From Amoebidium appalachense (Eukaryota; Ichthyosporea): a stretch of DNA of 64,000 nt. The translations under genes were made by a program, and so were the position numbers. Positions 29,822 to 43,000 of the stretch are shown here, in pieces. Each line of letters starts with the position of its first letter. Positions within the stretch are counted from its first letter, which is position 1. The stretch spans positions 16,430,001-16,494,000 of the forward strand of contig CAVNZM010000001.1 of assembly GCA_963693365.1 (NCBI GenBank), read 5' to 3'. The notes under the pieces are model-generated. The model made no database searches. It worked only from the letters and a program-made list of their open reading frames with translations, and was not told where the DNA came from.

Positions 29822-29825
29822 GGGG

Positions 29826-29872
<47 letters not shown>
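29822..29872 (+). repeat. G homopolymer
   Basis: About 50 G after GGGCGGGCGGGGC. An acceptor-like TTTAG at 29762-29766 precedes an open stretch (RFADSPPDGEAQCGLL) that runs into the G tract. It may be an exon disrupted by expansion, but this is speculative. Confidence 0.8.
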
Positions 29873-29873
<1 letters not shown>

Positions 29874-30381
29874 AACATAATCGAGACGGGCTCTGGGAGC
29901 CTATTTTTAGATACTAATTAAAATTTAACATAACGACCTCGACCCTTGTCGGGGCGGTATGTTATGCGTGGACGCATACTGTATATATATATATATCGAC
30001 GTTAGCCACCATGACTTCCTTCATGTTCCGAGTCTTCCGAGGCAACCGTCGTTGTGTGCCTCTTCCGTTTTGGTTTTCTCCTTCCCACCTCAAGGATCTT
30101 CGGTTTGCATCCTCGAGTGGGGAGACTTGTGTGTGACGGCCCCATGTGTTAGGACCTCATCTACCGTCAAATCAACAGACACGAGAACACAAACTTCAAC
30201 CCCTTGAGTGGGGATGTTGGAAATTCAATACGTCACTACGTAGGACAGCAAGAGTCTTTGAAGTATGTACTAGTAGTATGTGTCTTAGCTTTGTTTGTAT
30301 TCGTGTCTGCTCTCCTTCTTTGTGCTCTCTCCCCCTCTCAGAGTCTCTCTTTTCTCTTTTCTTTATCTCTCTCTCTCTCTC

Positions 30382-30418
<37 letters not shown>

Positions 30419-30452
30419 TATCCCTCTCTCTCCCTTGTTTCTGTGTGCACAG

Positions 30453-30506
30453 ATAATTGAAGATCTGTGCCACACATGGCTCTCTTGCCTGAATCAAATC
30501 AGATAG
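30453..30506 (+). CDS. candidate terminal exon
   Basis: The acceptor CTCCCTTGTTTCTGTGTGCACAG is preceded by (CT)n and a C run. It opens an 18-codon phase-0 exon (IIEDLCHTWLSCLNQIR, stop TAG 30504-30506). It could join the exon at 28717-28995 to give about 110 residues. Not supported by homology. Confidence 0.3.
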   Translation: MIEDLCHTWLSCLNQIR

Positions 30507-31236
30507 AACTTATTGTATTTTATCTGTGTTTGCTCTCCTCTGTTTATCTGAGAGGTAGCGTGATTGGCTAGCTATATTCGTTGTCTTTGTTTTAGTTCAA
30601 AGAGGTTTAGTTTTAGTTCACAATACTAATGACTCACCAATAGTCGCGAGTGAGTACAACTATAGATCGTGTTGTGCATTCCTGTCTAATATATACGTGT
30701 TACAATGATGATTGCACACAATAGACTCATCTATAGTATGGAATTCGGTTTATCGTAATGTGTCTTCACTTTGAGAGTGTCGGCTATTAGGAAATATACG
30801 GTATTTAAATGAGTCACTTTAATAGAGACGGTATAAATATATATGTGTATTAATAGTGACAAGATGTATATTATTAATTACTTAAGTTATTTAAGCCTTG
30901 AAGAGTTTTTAATCTTCAGTTAGGTCGGAAGTTGGAATGCGTATGCTCTGTTGGAATGTGTTTTTCTATCATCTGGTAGAACCGATTGGTTATCCCCTTT
31001 TAGTTGAGACAAGATGATAAGTTGCAAGTACAAAAAAACACGACTCAGAGCACAATTATAAAAGGTCAGTTGTTGTTTGAACTCATTCATGCGTCGTAAA
31101 CAACTCCGATTGCCCTCTCTTTATTGTGTTGGTTGTGTTTTACATGACACCTCTGTGCACTCTACTTTTAAGTTAGAACCGTACAAAACAACCCCCCCCC
31201 CCCCCCCTCCCCCCCCGATCTTGATCTTTGACTCAG

Positions 31237-31311
31237 GATGATCTGCTGAGACAGATAGTATATGTCACAGCAGTCAAACCCACGTTTCACACATGGACCG
31301 CGGTGGTCCCC
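31237..31311 (+). CDS. candidate internal exon
   Basis: The acceptor GATCTTTGACTCAG opens a phase-0 stretch (DDLLRQIVYVTAVKPTFHTW) with a donor CCCC|gtgagc at 31312. The frame continues open to 31623 if unspliced, in a GC-rich block that differs from the AT-rich DNA on both sides. Which form is real is unclear, and no family is recognised. Confidence 0.3.
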
Positions 31312-32032
31312 GTGAGCGGTGGGCAGGATGGGCTTGCCACTGAATGGCAGGCCCCCAGCTGGTGGGCGCCACCGTTTCCGTTGATCAAGCGGACAGTGGC
31401 GAAACAGCGAAGTCTTAGACTCTCAGCGGGAACGTGCGCAGGGCATATTAGTGTTCCCGGTGGGGGGCACCGCCTTATGGTGGCTGGTGCCAGTGCAAGG
31501 GATGGCACAGGCCCACACGGACCTAGCCCCCGAAGAAGTGGTGTTTCCCGTCGGTGTCCGGTCTTGGCGAATGTGTGCCTTCCTATTGGACGGCAGCACC
31601 CGCCCCCCTTAATAATTGGATGAAAATCACTCGCCGCACCGCTCCTGCCATCCAGCTTTGTGTATTATTTCTGTAAAATAAGAATGTGGTCGCAGATAGC
31701 AACAACATATCTAAATACTTCACTTGATTCATCAAGCTCTATTTAGAGATGTATTTAGGCCAACTGATTGTTTGGAATAGTGTCCCAACCGTTCAGCGGC
31801 CACTAGGGAGCCGACAATGGTGTATAGGCGGCGACTCGTTCTACTCGTCTTAGCTTTCAAAGTTTCCCCGTCGGCCCCTACTTAGCCCCACCCACCCGCC
31901 CGAGCTGTCACGGTGTTGCATTTCCCCGTCTTTAGCTAGTCTCTTGCTGATTGGCTATGGCACACACACACACACAGACACACACCCACACAGTCATGCA
32001 CACATACATGTGCCACGTTCACACACACATGC

Positions 32033-32036
<4 letters not shown>

Positions 32037-32128
<92 letters not shown>

Positions 32129-32190
32129 TGAACACACAACACACAGACACACACACACACAAGCACACACACACACACACACACACACGT
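32037..32190 (+). repeat. (CA)n microsatellite cluster
   Basis: About 43 perfect CA units at 32037-32124 followed by interrupted CA repeats to 32190. Confidence 0.9.
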
Positions 32191-33163
32191 AACCTGTTAG
32201 CTAACGTATTAGAACCGGAGGTTATTGGCGGTTTTATTCTCTTTTCTTCCTCTCTTCCTCAATATATCCGTTTTAAGATGACTATCCTAGATCACCTTAT
32301 TAATGCTGCACAGTATGATATTGTGATCCGGTGCCTTAACTTTCTTTCGGAGCTACCGATGCTAGCCTCTGCTTAACCATAATATGTAATAGGGGTGTCA
32401 TATACTACGATGGCGCTCATTGTTGCCTAGCATGTACATATGTCACTGGCTGCATTTGATTGGCTGCGCTGGAAAACGCAGTAGGCCGTCGAATGTGGCT
32501 GGGCCTCCGGCAGTGTCCACGCAATAACCTCGGATCTCCCTGGGATTCCGATCGATCAAAATTAGAAGATGGCGTGTTTTGACCTGTTTTGACGTCTTCT
32601 AGACTTCGAAAATTTCTCTAATACGATCGCTTGAATCCGCCGCTGGCGGCAGCCACGTCCGGCCCTTAAGGTGCCTTAAATTTTAGCCGCGGTTCTTCAG
32701 CAAGGCTTCGCTTGCGCTTTGTACCTTTTCTCTGTGGTTTTTCTCAACTGAAAATATATTTCTATTATACAAAGGGCCTTACGTGTTGTTTTCTTCAAAC
32801 TTTGCTTTCAAACCTATCGCTCATGAGTTCAGGATCTGGTCTTTAGAGCTCCCTCTTCGCTCCCTTCCTATAACTCCCTCCAACAACCCCCTCAGGCGGA
32901 CGTTTCTCTTCAGAGACGTTCTAGAAGCACCCTAAAAGGTGCTTTTATTTACATAGGGTCCTTTTTTACAACGCCTGCGTTTTAAAGCCACGCGTTTGTT
33001 ACGTGCATGGCACTGAATCGTCGTTCTCTGAGTCGGTTCCTCCATGGCGATAAGTAGTGAAAGCTTTATCCCACTGCATGGTGCACATGCCGAGCACATC
33101 CTGTTCCTAAAAAAACCCTGCCTTCCCTGTCGTTTACCGTGAGTGACGTTTTTGTACTTCTAG

Positions 33164-33327
33164 GTTGCATTTTGTTACAAGAGCTCTCGAGGCTAACAGA
33201 TGCTGTGGCTTCGCCGCAACTTGTGGGGCTCGTGGCGCCGTTTTTGGTTGCAAGGCTTGCAGGCCAAGCTGCCTTGCTGCCCAGCCAGTCACATGTTCAT
33301 GTGTCAGGCCAGCCCAGTCTGCTATGA
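33164..33327 (+). CDS. candidate terminal exon
   Basis: After acceptor TTTTTGTACTTCTAG the frame with two leading bases encodes 53 residues (for example LLQELSRLTDAVASPQLVGL, then VAPFLVARLAGQAALL) and ends in TGA at 33325-33327, immediately overlapping AATAAA (33327-33332). The sequence is helical and hydrophobic. The preceding exon (phase 1) was not found. A frame on the opposite strand is also open. Confidence 0.3.
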
Positions 33328-33822
33328 ATAAAGAAGCCTTCTGTGTACCACACTCAAAAGTTGTATTCGAAAGTTCACATCGCCGAGTAATCACACAAAA
33401 GGTTTGCACGGGAAACACACCAGCCACACAGCTCTCCTACCGTCACGGCGACCTCCACGGATAGGGGTGCATTGTTCTTCCACCGCGACCGGTATCGCCG
33501 GTCAAAATCTGCCAAGTATGATAAAATCGATCGATCTGATAGAGAGCCAGATTCCAAGTCTAGAAGACATCAAAATACGTTTTCTAGAATTCGCGAACTT
33601 ACTACTTTTACCGAGCACTAAAGCTAGTTTTTCATTAGTAAACAGCCTTTGCCGCATTAGGAAAAGTTGTTACAAATATCATAGGCTTTATAGCGACACC
33701 TAGCTTGTTAGGGTCCTCGAACGGGAACGCGATCGAAAATGAGAAAACCTGTAATTCTGTCTTAGAAGACGTAAAAACAGGTCTTGTAGCCCAGGGAGCT
33801 ACCACCTACTGAGGCGGTGTCT

Positions 33823-33827
<5 letters not shown>

Positions 33828-33863
<36 letters not shown>
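33828..33863 (+). repeat. T homopolymer flanked by TAGCCCAGGGAG direct repeats
   Basis: About 36 T. The 12-mer TAGCCCAGGGAG occurs at about 33788 and 33929 on either side, as expected for a small insertion or a decayed repeat. Confidence 0.6.
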
Positions 33864-33866
<3 letters not shown>

Positions 33867-34188
33867 CTTAAAAGCCGACTGAGTAGATGTTAAAACGTCG
33901 CACGTGCGGCAACACGTCAGTACGTGTTAGCCCAGGGAGATAGTATGCAATTACTCTAAGAAATAAAAGCTTTCATGAACATTAACTTGAGATTTTGATG
34001 GGTGGTCAATACCCGGGCACTACAGCTGCCAGGTGGTTGATACAGTGGCTGGAAATACTGCTGTAACATTTTATAATATGAATCATGCCCAGGGGTGCCC
34101 GGGGGTCCACCGAGTGCCACACACCACCCATATATGTGGACACTGCCGCTATATGGTATCACCACCGAAGCACTGTGGTGTACATGTA

Positions 34189-34194
34189 TTTATT
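34189..34194 (-). terminator. candidate polyadenylation signal of the CASC3-like gene
   Basis: AATAAA on the minus strand lies 375 bases beyond the stop codon at 34569. Use is inferred. Confidence 0.3.
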
Positions 34195-34568
34195 ATTTAA
34201 GAATTGGGGTGTCGTGACCTCAAACGACTCGCATCTCCATATGTGCCCGGCTGTCCCAAATCAGCTAATTTTTGCATACGTGTCACCAGGGCACATAGGC
34301 ACAGCGAAGAAAACTCGGAATTCAACTGTAAAGTTCGTGTTTTGCGTGGCCGTATACAGCTGAAAAGTGCAGAGTCTGGCGCCGCAATTGTCGCAATCGT
34401 GATCTTCCAACTATGTGCCTTTCTTTTTACATATCAGTACCTCAAAGGCTCTGTGTGGGATTCGAATGAGAAGGGTCAAAAGTCCGTCTAGATCAAGATC
34501 TCCCGCATGACCACAAGGTTTCCAATTCGTACCATCAGTTTTAAAAGTGGCGTACCATTGGCTCAAGG

Positions 34569-37500
34569 TCATGCATCGTCCATGGACATGCCGTTCATGT
34601 GCTTGTGCAGGTCGTGGGCCTCCTGCGTGCACACCGGTCAGTGCCATAGATACAGCTGGCAAAATGTGTGTGTGTGTGTGTGTGTATGAGTGAGTCAGTG
34701 TGTGTGTGCGTATGTGCGCCACGGTGTGTGTTGGCCATGTTTGGGGGGAGGGGAGGGGGAACAACGGAAACGAAAAACACAATGCAGTATATCATATGAC
34801 ATGTAAGCCATCAACACCCAAATCAACAGAAATGTGTTGCACAAAACAATTGTCGCATTAGCATTGGAAAACAAAAAACGGCATGGTGATAAGTCAGTTG
34901 GCCCGCAGGGGGGATGGGTGGGTGGGTGGGTGGGTGGGTGGGTGGGTGGGTGGGGGTGGGGTGGGGGGGCACTATTTTTGAACCGTTGTGTGTAGGTTTT
35001 GATTGGACCCAGTACCTCAATGTGTATCATTATTGTTCTGGGGACGTTTGGCTGGGTGAGTTGTTTGAAGGGGGAAAGGGAGGAGGAGGAAGGAGGAGGA
35101 GGAGGGGGGGAGGGGGGGGGAAGGGGGGTACGGGTGTCTTTTTAAAAAATGCGAGGCCTGTATGAGTTTGTATTCATGGACGGGCTTCGTGTCGAAAGCA
35201 AGTTATCGCCATCACGCCACAAGTTCTACTAAAATAAAAACAGCTAAAGTGCATGTACATAAACGTGTGTGTCTGGGCGCGCACCGGGGAGGGGGGGGGG
35301 GGGGGGGGGGGGGGGGGAGACAACATACATCATCGCGGTATCTGTCATGCCTCCAGGCACCACTAGGCACGTGTGTGCCCTTGTAGGACCCACCCAGCCT
35401 CCTAGGTGTGTGGCCCCTCTGCCTCTCTGTGCCCTCACCCTGTCTCCTACCCTTCCACCGGATGACGAGTTCCTTCCGTGTAGCGGGTACAGGGTCGTTG
35501 AAGGGGTCACGTGTCCTGTCGTCATGCTGAATGTGTCGGAGAGGTTGTGTGTGTGTGTGTGTGTGTGTGCGTATTTGTGTGTATACATTGGGGTGGATGG
35601 GGGGGGGGGGGGGGGGGGGGGGGGGGAGATGAGGCAGTGGGCACTGGGCAAAGGGCTAGCTGCAGAAATGAGATGCCACGTAGGGGTGAAACGGCAAACC
35701 CTCCCCCCTCCCCTCCTCAAACAAACATGTGTGCGCTCGCACGGCCTAGGCCCACACGCACACATGCACACAAGATATGAAAAAAACCTCCCACACACAA
35801 ACACCCCTCATTTTTCCTCCCCTCCTTAAAGGAATAGAGAGGAAGAAAAACAGACCGCCACACATAATTTCAACCTGCAATATCAGTTACATCGTTTACA
35901 CAACTTGAAGCGCAAAACGCTCAATAGTAGGTGACAACTTGACAGCTCTTGCTTCTAATGGAAGGTTTAACAGAGCCAAAAAGGCATCAGACACCATGCT
36001 CCTCCCTCACATACTGAACCCCACAAGGAAACAACCACTCTCCGCCCCTACCCTTATCTCTCCCCCCCCCCCCCCCCCCCCGACCCTCTTCCCTACCCCC
36101 CTCCGCCTCCTCCCCAACTCCCCACACCCGTCTCCCTCTCCTCACCCCCACCCCACCTATCGCACCCACCTGAAAGAAATGGAACTTGCCAGCAGTCTCC
36201 CCCTCCGTGTTTGCATCGACATATCGCAACAGCCGCTGGCGAAGGTCCTGTGTGCCCCCCCTCCCCACCCCCTTTGCATCTTTGTGCTTACCCACCCTTC
36301 CAGTCATGTCTCTCTCCTGGCGTTTGCTCAGAAAGCTGTCGTCTTGGGACTCGCGTCGTGCGTGCCTAGTCGGAAATCGCAAACAAGCAATGAGCAAAAA
36401 ATGGAGGAAAATAGGGAAAAATGATAGGTTAGTGGTGTGTTCATCACCAGAACTGCCTGAAGTCGCGCACGTGGATATTGCAGAGGGGAAACAAAACTGG
36501 AACAAAAATTCAGGGTGATTGGCGTCATGTGCTAGAATCCCAGAGGAGATGTATATGTTTTGTCTCACTTGTGCATGCAAGCCGGAGCAACCGTGTGCCT
36601 GGGCGAACATGTGTGTGCCCCTGACCACATCATAGGGGCCGTAGGTAGAAACTTCCGTATATTCTCTGCCCCTATATTCTGTTACCACCTGTTCAACGCG
36701 CTGTTTCTTTTTCGTTTTGTTTTTCTATGGTCTTTGTTGTTTTTATAGCTTCGGGGGGGGGGGGGGATGAGATGGAGATAAGTGGTGGTGCTTGTATTAG
36801 CTCAAAAGAGCCCAAGTTTTTGTGTGTATGCAAGGTGATGGAGCAAAGTTTTATGTGTAGTGTTTGGCTTCCTGTGTTCATTGGTCTGTATAAAGAAACG
36901 AGACCGAGTTCGAAATTAGAATCGTTTAAAAAATTCGGAAAGAAAGAAGATGGTGGTGAGGGGAGGAGGGGGCAAGGGTGGTGGTGGGGGGGGGGGGGGG
37001 GGGGGGGAAGGATTTGAGGGCCAACAAAGAGACAAATATATGATCATCTACACAGAGGGAACCAGGATACTAAATAGCAAAAGGACAGAACACAAACATA
37101 CCAGTTACGTGAAGACAACGTGTGCATAGCATGCGGCGCCACGTGAACACAAAAAAGCAAACCCTCCCCCCCCCCCCCAAACACACACACACACCTTCCC
37201 GCACACAACCTCCCTCTCCACACCTTCTCCTTTCCCGCCCCCCCCCCCTCCCCCCCCCCCCCCCCCCCCCCCCCAACACCACCAACACCAACACCACTCC
37301 ACTCCCTCCCTGAGTTTAATGTTCGTAAGGTTGTGCACATGGCCTACCTCTGGTATGTGCCTTGGATGCTATCGATGCGGTTCTCTCTCTCCTCGGTGGG
37401 GTCTGGGTCGGGGGGGTAGCTCTGTCTCCTGTGTTTTATAACCAATCGCTAAGATTTCCACCACACATTAATATTTGAAGCCCCATCAGAGAACATGCAC

Positions 37501-37601
37501 ACATTTGCCCCGGGGGCCCAGCTACAGGCCTGTGTATGCACATGCTACAGCCCTCAAATTGGTGTGCACCTCAGATCTTGAGCTGATTTTGCCCTCAGCA
37601 G

Positions 37602-37638
<37 letters not shown>

Positions 37639-37786
37639 GCCCACCGGGCCCTCCCTGCCCACGGTGCGGCCTTTCGAACCCCAACCACTCCATTGAGCAC
37701 GCATGCCGCCTGCCTGCCGGCGATTGCACGTAACAACGGCACCAGAATCAAAAACCACCTGATGCGTATGACTTCATGATGCTGCC

Positions 37787-37817
<31 letters not shown>

Positions 37818-38676
37818 TTTCTTTGCTGCTTAAGGATGACTGAAGGTGGCAGTCCCCTAGCCCCACCCCCTCCTTCCAACCACCGCCTTCTTCACCACAG
37901 TCCCTGCAGGCTGTACCCAACAACCTCTTTCTCTCGAGTGTTCCCGAGACTTTGAGCCTTCAACATTCTTCTTTGCTCTTTAACAACTGTAAAGAGCTTC
38001 AACAAGTTGAAAAAACCAAGTTGCTGCTGTAAAATGAGCACACAATGATAACTAAATTATTGTGTGTGTGAGTCGATGTAACTCAGGACTGGAAGGCAAG
38101 TCCCGTTTGAGGAGAGTCCTAAAAAACGTCAGCGCAAACGAATAAATCAACGTGCTTGGCAGGGCAAAACATGCACAACAACAAAATCCAGTTTCACATA
38201 CGGGTCATAATGAATGAACTTGCATCTGGTATATCAATCACCCCCTCCCCCCCCCCCCCTTCCCCCCCCTCCCCCACCCCACAAAAAACAACAAGAATTG
38301 GGTAAGGCACGTACCTTTTGAGCTTGCGCTTGGTGCACCTGTAAGGATTGTGGCTGTGTTAGTATCATCCTACAAATGTGGTTTGAGCAGATGGACAATA
38401 TCATTTCCTCCTTCCCCCCCCCCCCCTCCCCACACCACCACCACCACCCCCTTGCCCGTACCCTCCCTCCCTCCCTACTTCCCATTTCCCCTCCCTCCCA
38501 CCTTGCCCTCCTGCCACCTCCTTTTCCATATGCTTCACTCACAGCCGGGCCAAGAATACGTAGTAAATCGGAGCAAAGCATGGATGAAGGCGTTATGCAG
38601 CTTGGAACTGTGCGTTGTATACTTACTCGGATCTGCTGCTGATCTCGAGGTCCAGGGTGTCACTGACCAGAACCAT
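34569..38676 (-). CDS. CASC3: Barentsz/CASC3 (MLN51)-like exon-junction-complex protein
   Basis: Seven exons, 184 residues, all phases consistent: 38627-38676, 38315-38338, 37348-37428, 36296-36365, 36170-36247, 35329-35526 and 34569-34622 (stop TGA 34569-34571). Barentsz/CASC3 uses its SELOR region to clamp RNA and eIF4A3 in the exon junction complex, which marks spliced mRNA for transport, translation and decay. The match is GKFHFFQHDDR (95-105) and AWRHDRYRDD (158-167), the two conserved SELOR blocks (FF.HDDR and W.HD.F/Y), with basic sequence between them. The N-terminal half is charged and basic (CTKRKLKRR, 18-26). The gap between the blocks is longer than in animal or plant proteins, and the whole protein is much shorter than human CASC3 (about 700 residues). 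The exon 1 donor is gtaagtat. The gene is divergent from MBIP. The main doubt is homology limited to short motifs. Confidence 0.6.
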
Positions 38677-39420
38677 TTTCGGTAGTTACAAACCGACGGG
38701 GGCAATAATTGTAAGCTCGTTTCGCTGACAGCTCAACCTGTCGTCCCTCTCTTGTTGTGGTTTAGCATAATACAAAAGGAACAAAACTGGTATATGCCTT
38801 ATAAGCATCTATATTGCTACATCACAAACCTTCCATCTTCACATGCGAACATGGCAAGTATTCCGAGCCCCCTTCACTTCAGGCCCTGCTGTGTGACTGC
38901 ATGCGCAATCTGTGACTCTGTGACTGCACAGTGTGTTGTTCTGACCACAAATTTGATGTGCGCGCCAAAAGTTACGGCCAATCAAATGGCTCAAGCGCAA
39001 TTTATTCAAACTACGATCCATTCATCGACGTCTACATATAACTATATTAGGACAAAATAGATCTGAAAGTAAACTGAAAGACTGGCCCAGCTGCCCCAGT
39101 GGCGGCCTGCCAACTTCCGGATCCTCTCGAGTCTTGCACCCTACACAGACGCGTTACAATACAGTCGAACACGCAATGATGTTTTTGCGCAATTACACGG
39201 AAAGCGACCGACATGGTATCTTCTACGTTCAGAATATGGTCATAGTCGGGTTGATCTTACGGCGCACAGTCAGGACGAGCCAGCTGTGAAGCGTGCATAA
39301 ACCGATGCTTGTATCTTCAGGATTTCGAGGTCATCTGACCGAAGGCTGCTTTGATCCATAGAAAAATTGCTCTCATTTAAACGTAAGCACCTGTTTCCTT
39401 GCTTTATTTGCGCTTAGAAC
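38677..39420. promoter_or_regulatory. shared divergent promoter region, CASC3-like / MBIP
   Basis: The two start codons face away from each other across 744 bases free of microsatellites, unlike almost all other DNA here. This is a natural place for a bidirectional promoter. A CTTAG just before the MBIP ATG may be a 5' UTR acceptor. No TATA box is obvious. Confidence 0.5.
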
Positions 39421-39569
39421 ATGGCTGAAGCAGGTGTCGAACCCGGGGCTCCGCCCCACACACCCCCTAATCCCCCGGCCACTGACGCCACCCCAGCAAC
39501 GACCCTCCCCGAAACTGCCGAGCTTGGGGCAGTACTGAAGCAGCTGCTGAAAACGGTATGTGATGGAGG

Positions 39570-39615
<46 letters not shown>

Positions 39616-39629
39616 TCTCCCCCTCCCCC

Positions 39630-39662
<33 letters not shown>

Positions 39663-40325
39663 CACACACACCACTCCGCTTATCAGTACATACACAGACC
39701 TACATACACTTTCTCTCGTTCATCTCTTCATCTCACACACACACTCTCTCTCACTCCCCCCCCCCCTCCTCCCCTTCTCCCGCCTTCTCCCTCTCTCTCT
39801 CTCTCTCTTTCTCTATATATATACATATATATATATATATCTGTGTGTGTGTGTGTGTGTGTGTCTCTCTCTCTCCCTCTCTCTCTCTGTCTCTCTCTCT
39901 CTCTCTCTCCCTCTCTCCCTCCCTCTCCCCCCCCCCTCTCTCTCCCCCCCCCCTCTCTCTTCTCCCTCCCTCCCTCAGCTCTCTCCTTTTCCCCCCTCCC
40001 CCCCCCCCCCCCCCCCCCGTCCTTTTTCTTTCTCTCCCTTTCACTCTCTTCTCTCGCTCTATGCTTCTCTCCCTCTCTCTCTCCCCCCCTCCCCCCCCCC
40101 CCCCTCCCCCCCCCCCCTCCCTCTCTCTCTCCCTCTTTCTCTCTCTCTCCCTCCCTCCCTCCCTCCCTCCCCCCCCCCCCCCCCCTCCCCCCCCACCCAC
40201 TCTCTCTCACGCCCCTTCTCCCGTCCCCTCATCCCTTTTGTTTCTCTCTCTTTCTCCTCTCCCTGATCTCCTCCTCTCCTGTTTCCTCTTTCCCACTTTC
40301 TCTGTCTTCTCTCTCTGCGCCAAAG

Positions 40326-40376
<51 letters not shown>

Positions 40377-41597
40377 CTCTGCCCCCCTCTCTGTGTATCC
40401 CTTTCTGTTCTCTTGCTCTCCTTATCTCCCTTTCCCAGTGGCCCCTCCCCCCCCTCCTCCCCCTCTCTCCCTCTCTCCCTCTCTCCCTCTCTCCCTCTCT
40501 TCTCTCCCCCTCCCCCCAACCTTCACTCTCTTTCTCTCTCTCTCTCTCTGTCCCCCCTCCCTTCCCCCCTCCCTGTACAACCGCCCCCCCCCCCCCCCCC
40601 CTTCTCCCCTCTCTCTTTTCTCTTGACTAGCAACATCTGGGCCCCTCCTTTTTCTTCCCTCTTCTCCTTTTCTTCCATCTCCTGTCTCTTTATCCACCAC
40701 TAACCACCCATGTGCACGTTCTTGCCACTCTCCTACTATGGAAACCCCTTCCATGCGCTTCCATTCTGCCCTCTGGCCCTTTACCTCCACCAGCCCACCA
40801 ACCCTTTGTATCTGACTAATAGTTCTTTCCGGGATGTTTAAATCGACGGACAAAACAAGTACCTCGTTGCTTCCTTCTTCCCACACACACAGTGATACAG
40901 TGATCGCTGATACACACACACCACCACCCCAAAAAAAAAGAAAAGAAAAGAAAGAAAGAAAGAACCCCCCCCCCCCCCCCCCCCTTCCCCCCGGGGATTC
41001 CTTTCTCTCCCTACCATTTCCCCACAACGACAACCCCACACACATCCTAACCCACACTCCCCACGCCACTTCCGTTTTTAGGCATCATCATGACACAGTG
41101 CAACAACCAACACCACCACTCCTCCCCCCCCCCCCCCCCCCCCCCCCCTCTCCCCCCCCCCCTCCCTCCCCCCCCCTATTTTTTTCTTTTCTTTTCTTTT
41201 TTTTTTCCAGCTCCATTGTTCGCAGGCTGCAGCCGCACTAGACAGTGAGGTGATGGGTGCCGGGGTGGACGAAATCACGTGGCCAGAGGTGCAACGGCTA
41301 CTGGGCCAGCTGGGGGTAGGTGCGCCGTATCAGTGCGCGGTTTCAAGGGCAAATGGTTTTTTCTCCCCAAAAAAAGACCTTTTTCTTTTTCTTACCTACC
41401 TCTTTTTCGTGAGGATATCAATAATGCAAAGGGTCAGTAGTGAGTTGGGTGTCGATGCTATTCCATGGCTCCGGGCTCCCCAGGCCCCGAGGGGGAGAGG
41501 GGGGGGGGGGGGTTGAGTTTCTTAGAGGATGGCGCTTGGGCAAAGAAGAAGTGCAGCACAAAGAGACCTAGTGTGCAGTGGGAGGTGGCAGATTTGA

Positions 41598-41628
<31 letters not shown>

Positions 41629-42036
41629 TTTTTTTTTTTTTTTTTTTGGGGGGGGGGGGGGGAAGTACTCTCACCGCAGTATCTAACGTGTGTGCCGGTA
41701 AGACAAAGCAGGCTGACGCATAATGTGAGATATATCCGCAGATGTACACCCACACACGCAAGCATGTGCCATTCTTGTTGGTTTATCCAACTATTTTTCC
41801 TTTTATGCAGGCTTTTTCACATAATTATTTATTTATTGCTTATTCGTTTATTATTTTTTACTTTGTTGATTTGTTTATTATTTATTTATTTATTGTGCAG
41901 GTTGTCACTGGTACGGACAGAACAGACGAGGGGCAGACAACAGAGGGGGGTGTCCGGACACCGGCCAAAGCGACCAGGAAGAGAATTGCATATGATACGG
42001 CCCTGGTACAGATTAATGCACCAAAGGCTGAGGTAG

Positions 42037-42067
<31 letters not shown>

Positions 42068-42121
42068 GGGGGGGGAGGGGTGTGTGTGTTTGGGGGGGGG
42101 GGGGGGGGGATGGGTGCGTGC

Positions 42122-42169
<48 letters not shown>

Positions 42170-42958
42170 CTGTGTTTGCGTGTGTGCGTGCATGTGTGTG
42201 TGTGTGCGCGCCCGTCCGCACTGGTACCTTTTTTTTTTTTTGATTTTTAGGAGGGAGTGGGGGATGTGATGGGGGGGGGGGGGCGGCCCTGCGGAGGGGA
42301 GGGGAGGGGGGGGGGGGGGGGGGGGGGGGATGGAAGCGGCATATGGGGATGATTGAATGTGTGTGACTAGTGTACATTTTTTCCGGGGTTCCGGGGGAGG
42401 TGAGGAGGGTGATGGTCCGCAGGAAGGGGGGGGGGGGGGGGAGGGGAGGAGGAAAGGGGGGGGAGGGGGGAGTAAATGGGTCTTGAGACTGTGTATGCAA
42501 TAGCTTTGTTTGTCATGTGTGCTAGTGTTTTCTGGGGAGTAACTGGCAAGAACACACGCGGGCCGGGTTGGTGGGTTGCATATGCAGTGGCTTTCAAACT
42601 CATGCAGTGAGTGTCATATTGGAAAGGCAAAGGTGACGCTCCGTTTTTGTTGAGGTGCTTTGGCATAGAAGGGTTATGGCAGCTCAAAGAGGAAATGCAT
42701 AACTGTGTAGCATTATTCCCCACCAAATGTTGTTTGCCTTACTGAAGCATGTGTTCTTGTGGGCACGCGTGTGTGGGTTGCTACAATCAAGTTTAAAGCC
42801 ACAAGCGCACAACTCACACACGGGCAGCGGTACGCATATGTGCACATGCACACCTATGTGTGTGCGCACACACCACCACCACCACCCCATGGACATACAC
42901 ACTCAAAGACACGCGCGCGCGCACACACACACACACACACGTTATGCACACACACACG

Positions 42959-43000
<42 letters not shown>

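Noticed and set aside
33134-33427. Minus-strand 97-codon frame opposite the candidate terminal exon
   Set aside because: It has no acceptor or donor support. The plus-strand frame has a better acceptor and ends at a stop overlapping AATAAA.
35420-35480. A 49-base GT-AG intron inside CASC3-like exon 6
   Set aside because: Removing it shifts the frame so that the next junction no longer agrees in phase and the HDRY block is lost.
39383-39417. A 35-base GT-AG interval just before the MBIP start codon
   Set aside because: It is too short for a normal spliceosomal intron. The acceptor, if used, probably pairs with a more distant donor.
39421-40703. Large Pro/Ser/Leu-rich frames in the CT-rich block
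   Set aside because: They are low-complexity CT/C DNA in MBIP intron 1. The MBIP frame leaves at the donor at 39556.
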